A stretch of DNA of 64,000 nucleotides from Desulfatibacillum aliphaticivorans DSM 15576. Lineage in GTDB: Bacteria > Desulfobacterota > Desulfobacteria > Desulfobacterales > Desulfatibacillaceae. Under the pieces are notes generated by a model. It was given only the letters and a program-made list of their open reading frames with translations. It was not told where the DNA came from and ran no database searches. Each line of letters starts with the position of its first letter. Within the stretch, counting starts at the first letter, position 1. The stretch lies in NCBI RefSeq assembly GCF_000429905.1, contig NZ_AUCT01000003.1, positions 62,001-126,000 of the forward strand, read 5' to 3'. The position numbers and the translations under genes are program-made. Shown one piece after another: positions 59,904-64,000 of this stretch.

Positions 59904-60398
59904 ATGCTGAAAAAAAAGCGGCTGGCTCAATATGTAATCGTCCAGGGCCTGAGCTCCGACGAGTTGGATGAAGTTATCCTGTGCTGCGACGTCCTGGACT
60001 TTAAGGACGGAGAGCCCATCATCAAGGAGCACTCCATCAACTCCTCCCTGTACATTCTGGAGGAAGGCAGGGTGAGCGTCCAGATAGAGGTTTGCCGGAA
60101 AGAAAAAGAGTCCATGGAGGAAATAGCAATCCTGGACTCGGGAGATGTGTTCGGAGAAATCGCCTTTTTGGAGGAATGGCGGAGATCCGCGTGCGTCATG
60201 GCCGTGGGAGACGTGACGGTGCTTAAGCTGGACGGAGACCGGCTGCATTGGCTGTTTGAAAGGAACAACCACATCGGCTACCTGATGATGCGCAACTTGG
60301 GTCTGGTGCTGGCCCGGCGGCTTATGGACACCAACTATTTGCGCAAGATTGATATAGAAGACGGCTCCGAATGCGTGGATCCGTCCCTCCACGCATAA
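59904..60398 (+). CDS. Cyclic nucleotide-binding domain protein
   Basis: The 164-residue product is one cNMP-binding domain of the CRP superfamily: VLDFKDGEPIIKEHSINSSL, YILEEGRVSVQIEV, the phosphate-binding cassette GDVFGEIAFLEEWRRSACVM (the consensus GE-A-L---pR-a) and a C-terminal helix. There is no DNA-binding domain, so it acts as a regulatory subunit or sensor. It is cytoplasmic. It lies 127 bases after the FlgO operon, same strand. No partner is fused or adjacent. Confidence 0.9.
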   Translation: MLKKKRLAQYVIVQGLSSDELDEVILCCDVLDFKDGEPIIKEHSINSSLYILEEGRVSVQIEVCRKEKESMEEIAILDSGDVFGEIAFLEEWRRSACVMAVGDVTVLKLDGDRLHWLFERNNHIGYLMMRNLGLVLARRLMDTNYLRKIDIEDGSECVDPSLHA

Positions 60399-60441
60399 CT
60401 TGCCCGGTTTTTCAGGGCGCGGCAAATCCCTTTGCGCCGCC

Positions 60442-60930
60442 CTATCCTTCCCCTAATATCCTATTTATCCTGTCGATGATTTTTTGCGAAACCTGGTCCG
60501 CATTTTCCATCTGAGAGGCCGAAGTCACGGAATCCACTCCCGGCGCTTCGATGTTCAGGTCCGGATCTCCTGTCGTTGTCAACAGCACGATTTTTTGCTT
60601 GTCCGCCGTCTTTTTCACAAAGGCTTCGATTTCCGGCTCCACTCTCCAGGCCATGCAGGTATTGATCAAAACCACGGCGTCATAGCCTTCGGCGTCGATT
60701 TTGTCCAAAGCGGGAACGCTTTCCACCTGAATAAATACGTCCTGACCTTCATAGGCTTTCACCACGTTTTCCAGGATGACGCTTTTAAATGCCGTATCCT
60801 CCGTTGCGAACAGCACCTTGGTTTCAGCCGAAGGGCTGCCGTATTGGACCGAGGAGACTCTTTTGGGGCCGCAGCCGGCGGCGAGCAGGAGTAGGACGGC
60901 CAAAGCCGCATAAAACCGCATTAAACGCAT
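60442..60930 (-). CDS. Lipoprotein of unknown function
   Basis: The 162-residue product has a lipobox (LLAAGC, Cys20). The mature domain alternates strands and helices (TKVLFATEDTAFKSVILENV, YDAVVLINTCMAWRVEPEI, DKQKIVLLTTTGDPDLNIEA, SVTSASQMENADQVSQKIID) like a receiver- or Rossmann-like fold of flavodoxin size, possibly binding a small ligand in the periplasm. I recognise no family. AAAGGA precedes ATG 60930. It is convergent with the cNMP gene and probably separate from the surface lipoprotein upstream, because a terminator lies between them. Confidence 0.7.
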   Translation of the reverse strand: MRLMRFYAALAVLLLLAAGCGPKRVSSVQYGSPSAETKVLFATEDTAFKSVILENVVKAYEGQDVFIQVESVPALDKIDAEGYDAVVLINTCMAWRVEPEIEAFVKKTADKQKIVLLTTTGDPDLNIEAPGVDSVTSASQMENADQVSQKIIDRINRILGEG

Positions 60931-60959
60931 GGCGAATTCCTTTCCCAAAGGATAAAAAA

Positions 60960-61004
60960 GGCGAGGCGCCCCGGCCGCACGCCGGATACGCCTCGCCTTT
61001 TTTT
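60960..61004. terminator. Bidirectional intrinsic terminator
   Basis: Arms GGCGAGGCG (60960-60968) and CGCCTCGCC (60989-60997) with an inner CCGGC/GCCGG stem; seven T follow on the plus strand and TTTTTTAT on the minus strand. It ends the gene at 61021. Confidence 0.85.
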
Positions 61005-61020
61005 ATAGCATAAAAGCCTA

Positions 61021-62637
61021 TCAGTCCGTATTGTTAATGGTGAAAAACCTGCTGCCTATGCCGTCCGAGTTGCCAGCGTTGTCCCGGGCGGTCCACTGGA
61101 TGGTGTGCACCCCGTTGGTATAAGCGGTGGTGTCCAGATAAAAATAACCGGCCGCGCCATCCGAGTTTGCATAGCCCGGGAATAGGTTTGCAATGTCCTC
61201 CCTGTACTGATCGTACGTGGGATGCCCTTGATACACTCCGTCCACGTACACGTTGAGGGTGGAGCCGTCCGTGGGTATGCTGTTGGGCTGGGGAGTCAGC
61301 GCCCAGCCCCAGTTTGCGTAGCTGGAACCCGAGGCGGTCCCGCCTTGGACCGGAGCGTCCAGAGCGCCAAAGGGCTTCACCGCATTGGCGTTGTCGCAGA
61401 TAATGGTTTTCGACCCCAAGGAGGTCTGATTGCCCTCGTAATCCGTGGCCACGGCTTCGATGATGTAAGTCCCGTTGCCGCCGTTGGGCAGGAAATTCGT
61501 AAGCATCATGTAGCCCCAGCCGGCCTGGGAGTTCTGGGGATAATCCGGGTATTGATTCGCCACGTCCGGTCTGGCGCCTTCCACCATGACGGCGTCGCCG
61601 ATGTAGATCTGGCCGCCGCCGGTGGTGTTGTATATCTTTACGCTGTCCACGCCCACGTCGTCCAAGGCCCAACCGGTGACCGGGATGGAGCTTCGGACCG
61701 TTGAGTTGTCCAAGGGCGTATCAAAGGAGCCGAAGGGGGGATTCAGGTTTTCCGGGTCTCTTTTGTTGACTCCGACTTTTACGTTGCGCGTATCCCCCCC
61801 GGTGTCGCTGATGGGTACGTTGACCCATGTGGTTCCCAGGGAAGAGGAACTGTAGCAGACGTAAAAATGCATATACGCAGAGCCCGTTCCGCTTTCCGGC
61901 CAGACGCTCAGCCAATCGGGCAGTTGGCGCGTTTGCACATACCAGCCCACACGGGAGTTTGCCGTGTTAATCCAGGTATGGCCCACCCAGGGGCCGCCGC
62001 CCTTTCTGCTTAAATCGACTTCCGTGCCGCTGACCAGCATTTTATCCGGGTATACGGTGAAATGGGGAATTCCGTAATCAATCAGTCCGGGAGCGCCGGG
62101 GTCCAAAACTTCCCCGTTCTGAAGCGCATCCAGGTCGCCGTCGAGGCCGTCTGTCAAGGTTATGGTGACCTGATTGCCGGCAAACACGGCGTTGGCGTAT
62201 AAAACCCAGCCGTCGTCCGTCACTTTATAGTACTGGCTTCCAGCCGGAAACTCGGACGGAAAGGTCAAGACGGCCGAGATTGTATCGCCCAAATTCAGGC
62301 CCGTAACCTTGAAGGTTATGAGGCCGTCTGGAAAGGAAAACCCCGGAGGAAATCCATTTTGGGTGACTTGGTTTACGTTCAGAATGTCTATGGAAGCCGG
62401 ATCCAGGACGCCGCCCTGGCCCGTAATGTCGATTTGATAATGCCTGCCGTTGTATTCGATGTCGGCGATCTCTCCCGTTGCGTTCAACGTAACCTTCACC
62501 TGAATCTCGTCATCCCGGGGAGGATCCATGTCATCGTCGTCGTCAAAGGGGCAGCCCAAGACCGATAGGAAAAAAACCAGTAAAAGGGCCCATAAGGCCC
62601 AGCGTTTGCCTTGGAACTCGGGAACCTGGTTAGCCAT
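61021..62637 (-). CDS. Surface lipoprotein with choice-of-anchor U-type and Ig-like domains
   Basis: The 538-residue product has a lipobox (SVLGC, Cys29) followed by an acidic linker (PFDDDDDMDPPRDD). Residues about 45-190 match the choice-of-anchor U pattern (GLITFKVTGLNLGDTISAVL, DDGWVLYANAVFAGNQVTIT, TDGLDGDLDALQNGEVLDPG). A middle beta domain and two Ig-like repeats follow, the latter starting PPFGSFDTPLDNSTVRSSIP and PFGALDAPVQGGTASGSSYA and ending GNSDGIGSRFFTINN. It would be displayed in the outer membrane or periplasm, probably in adhesion or carbohydrate binding. AGGGAGG precedes the ATG; a terminator follows. Confidence 0.82.
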   Translation of the reverse strand: MANQVPEFQGKRWALWALLLVFFLSVLGCPFDDDDDMDPPRDDEIQVKVTLNATGEIADIEYNGRHYQIDITGQGGVLDPASIDILNVNQVTQNGFPPGFSFPDGLITFKVTGLNLGDTISAVLTFPSEFPAGSQYYKVTDDGWVLYANAVFAGNQVTITLTDGLDGDLDALQNGEVLDPGAPGLIDYGIPHFTVYPDKMLVSGTEVDLSRKGGGPWVGHTWINTANSRVGWYVQTRQLPDWLSVWPESGTGSAYMHFYVCYSSSSLGTTWVNVPISDTGGDTRNVKVGVNKRDPENLNPPFGSFDTPLDNSTVRSSIPVTGWALDDVGVDSVKIYNTTGGGQIYIGDAVMVEGARPDVANQYPDYPQNSQAGWGYMMLTNFLPNGGNGTYIIEAVATDYEGNQTSLGSKTIICDNANAVKPFGALDAPVQGGTASGSSYANWGWALTPQPNSIPTDGSTLNVYVDGVYQGHPTYDQYREDIANLFPGYANSDGAAGYFYLDTTAYTNGVHTIQWTARDNAGNSDGIGSRFFTINNTD

Positions 62638-62691
62638 GCCAATTCCTCCCTGCTAAGGATGAACAAAATTAATTTTATATACTTGATTTTA

Positions 62692-62710
62692 TGAGATGAA
62701 TTGCATCTCA
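62692..62710. promoter_or_regulatory. Operator-like palindrome upstream of the surface lipoprotein gene
   Basis: TGAGATG-AATTG-CATCTCA, a perfect 7-bp inverted repeat in an A+T-rich stretch, 55 bases before the start codon. It lies where a promoter is expected. Confidence 0.4.
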
Positions 62711-62761
62711 AGACTACCCTGATTCCTGGGAAAGAGCAATAGAAAAGTAAGGGCGCCCCCC

Positions 62762-63799
62762 TTAGTTTTCCTCCCGAAATTCGGCCAAATGCTCCAGGAG
62801 TTCGTCCAACAACTCCCGGGGATACAGGACTCCGGCCATTTCGTCCCAGACCGGTCTGGTGCGCTCGGCGATCATCTTCATGTCGTCGTCCGAGGCCTGG
62901 GCGAGAATGAGGCCGTATTTCAGCATGGCGTCCAGGCATTTTTGATTGTCCACCCGAACCCGCTCCGTGAATTGCCTGACAAACTTGCTGCGCTCTTCCA
63001 GAATCGCCTCTTTATATGCCTTGACTTCCTCCGAGGCTTCGAAGTCCTCTTTCCGTTGAATCATCAGGGCCGGAGAATAGCGGATTTTGGAGGTGTTGAC
63101 GTATTTGTACACCGAGTACATCTGGGAGCCCACCTGCCAGATGGCCGGGCCGATGTTGGCGTCAACCACGCCCTGACGCAGGGATGTGCTGATTTCGGGC
63201 ACATTGACCGGCACGGCGGAAGCGCCCAGAGCCTTAAGCATATTGGCCTCCAGGTCTCCGTACCAGCAGGTGAATGTGGATTTCTCGAAATTCTCCAGCT
63301 TGTTCATGGGATATTTGACCGAGTAAATCTGGTCAAAATCCTGATCAATAAGACCTACGAGAAACAGCCCGTGCTTTTCGGCCAAGCTGTCGAATTCCGG
63401 CATCATCTGCTCGCGGATATAATCCACCTCGTCGTAATTCCGAAACAAAAACGGCAGTTCCAGCACCGTCATTTCTGGCACGGCCATGGTCACGCCCTGG
63501 CCGGACAAGCCCGCGCCGTTCAACTGGCCGATGCGCATTTTTTTCAGGGTGTCCTCGTCGTCCCCCATGACGCCGCCCCAGTATATCTTCACCCGCACCT
63601 CTCCGTTGGTGCGTTCCTGCACCATGGGCAGAAGCAGATCCTGTATGTGGACCGCCCACCCGATTCCATTGGGCGCCAGGGTGGCGTATTTCCAGACGTA
63701 CTTGGGCTTTTCAGCGCCTGTTTCGGCGCGGCCCTGTCCTATCCCCCCCAGCAGCAGCATCGCCGCTGCAACAGACAACAAAAGTCTTTTGCAAAGCAT
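62762..63799 (-). CDS. TRAP transporter substrate-binding protein (DctP family)
   Basis: The 345-residue product has a signal peptide (LLLSVAAAMLLLGGIGQGRA) and the DctP/DctP-like pattern: KYVWKYATLAPNGIGWAVHI, RTNGEVRVKIYWGGVMGDDE, MTVLELPFLFRNYDEVDYIR, FTCWYGDLEANMLKALGASA and VPVNVPEISTSLRQGVVDAN. It binds an organic acid in the periplasm for a sodium-driven TRAP importer. No DctQ or DctM gene is in the window; they may lie just beyond the right edge or elsewhere. GGAGGG before ATG 63799 fixes the start. A palindrome at 63943 is a candidate operator. Confidence 0.9.
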   Translation of the reverse strand: MLCKRLLLSVAAAMLLLGGIGQGRAETGAEKPKYVWKYATLAPNGIGWAVHIQDLLLPMVQERTNGEVRVKIYWGGVMGDDEDTLKKMRIGQLNGAGLSGQGVTMAVPEMTVLELPFLFRNYDEVDYIREQMMPEFDSLAEKHGLFLVGLIDQDFDQIYSVKYPMNKLENFEKSTFTCWYGDLEANMLKALGASAVPVNVPEISTSLRQGVVDANIGPAIWQVGSQMYSVYKYVNTSKIRYSPALMIQRKEDFEASEEVKAYKEAILEERSKFVRQFTERVRVDNQKCLDAMLKYGLILAQASDDDMKMIAERTRPVWDEMAGVLYPRELLDELLEHLAEFREEN

Positions 63800-63942
63800 G
63801 GCTTTTCCCTCCAAATTGATAGGGCTCAAAAGGAATTCCGGCCGGCTTGCATCTCTTCAGGACTATGCGGGCGCATAAGGAGCAGGGAGCAATCCGGGAA
63901 GCGATCAAGGCCAGGGCAAGTCCGGCGCGGAGCGATTTTTGA

Positions 63943-63956
63943 ACTGACATGTCAGT
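63943..63956. promoter_or_regulatory. 14-bp perfect palindrome upstream of the TRAP receptor gene
   Basis: ACTGACATGTCAGT is self-complementary and matches the TGACATGTCA form often bound by TetR-family regulators. It lies 144 bases before the start codon, near the right edge. Confidence 0.45.
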
Positions 63957-64000
63957 CTTTTTTCCCCGTGAAATAACCAATTCTTCACCCGGTGTCAAGA

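Noticed and set aside
63711..63998. 95-codon minus-strand frame at the right edge
   Set aside because: It overlaps the TRAP receptor signal peptide in another frame and contains the palindrome; the TRAP start with GGAGGG is clearly better.

Overview
The window looks like a chromosomal segment of a strictly anaerobic, metabolically versatile Desulfobacterota bacterium (sulfate-reducer type, close in style to Desulfatibacillum/Desulfococcus). The lineage is an inference. It rests on the content: a very large double-module HdrA-like flavoprotein, an HdrB-like CCG protein, a 2-hydroxyacyl-CoA dehydratase/benzoyl-CoA reductase-type system with its ATP-dependent activase, a 2,4-dienoyl-CoA reductase-type enzyme, an ADP-forming acyl-CoA synthetase subunit, FadL, TRAP-type uptake and many multi-domain signalling proteins. 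No rRNA, CRISPR array, transposase or prophage was seen. One tRNA gene (Arg, anticodon CCU) is present.

Layout. 1-5 kb: a DUF4105/DUF3015 pair, a vWA-OmpA lipoprotein, and two small response regulators flanking an ATP-grasp acyl-CoA synthetase subunit. 5.8-14.2 kb (minus): an HdrB-like protein translationally coupled to an alpha-2-macroglobulin with an intact thioester motif, followed by PBP1C; a 217-bp palindromic element lies between the last two. 14.3-19 kb (plus): a sigma54-type promoter, an MglA-like GTPase, a histidine kinase and a receiver-PilB/GspE ATPase-zinc ribbon fusion. 19.7-23 kb: two convergent flavoproteins sharing one terminator. 23.4-31.4 kb: a hybrid kinase, then on the other strand a sigma54-type promoter with an inverted repeat and an unusual set: a receiver-substrate-binding-CheW fusion, CheX, a leaderless cytosolic paralogue of the substrate-binding domain, and a 4Fe-4S protein. 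31.7-44.4 kb: mixed housekeeping and envelope genes (methyltransferase, lipoproteins, FadL, dGTPase, two YkgJ-type cysteine-cluster proteins, DUF3786, a possible pseudokinase, DUF3108, a CBS-CBS-ACT protein, tRNA-Arg, ankyrin repeats). 45.1-49.2 kb (minus): a PaaX-type regulator, two dehydratase subunits and the activase in one operon behind a clear sigma70 promoter with an inverted repeat. 49.5-53 kb: HdrA-HdrA plus a small partner. 53.6-64 kb: DUF1330, a divergent PGK, outer-membrane and lipoproteins including a FlgO-type operon with a near-perfect sigma54 promoter, a cNMP-binding protein, an Ig/anchor surface lipoprotein and a TRAP solute receptor.

Many intergenic gaps are filled by a dispersed mosaic of small palindromic repeats (at least eleven copies of one unit and four of another), always between genes. 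The most novel-looking content is the REC-SBP-CheW/CheX/cytosolic-SBP set, which I read as an intracellular ligand-sensing chemotaxis-like module, and the MglA/kinase/REC-PilB set, which I read as a dedicated surface-motility or polarity control module. Both carry sigma54-type promoters of nearly the same sequence, as does the FlgO-type lipoprotein operon, so they may belong to one sigma54-dependent motility programme. All these functional readings are inference from domains and context.
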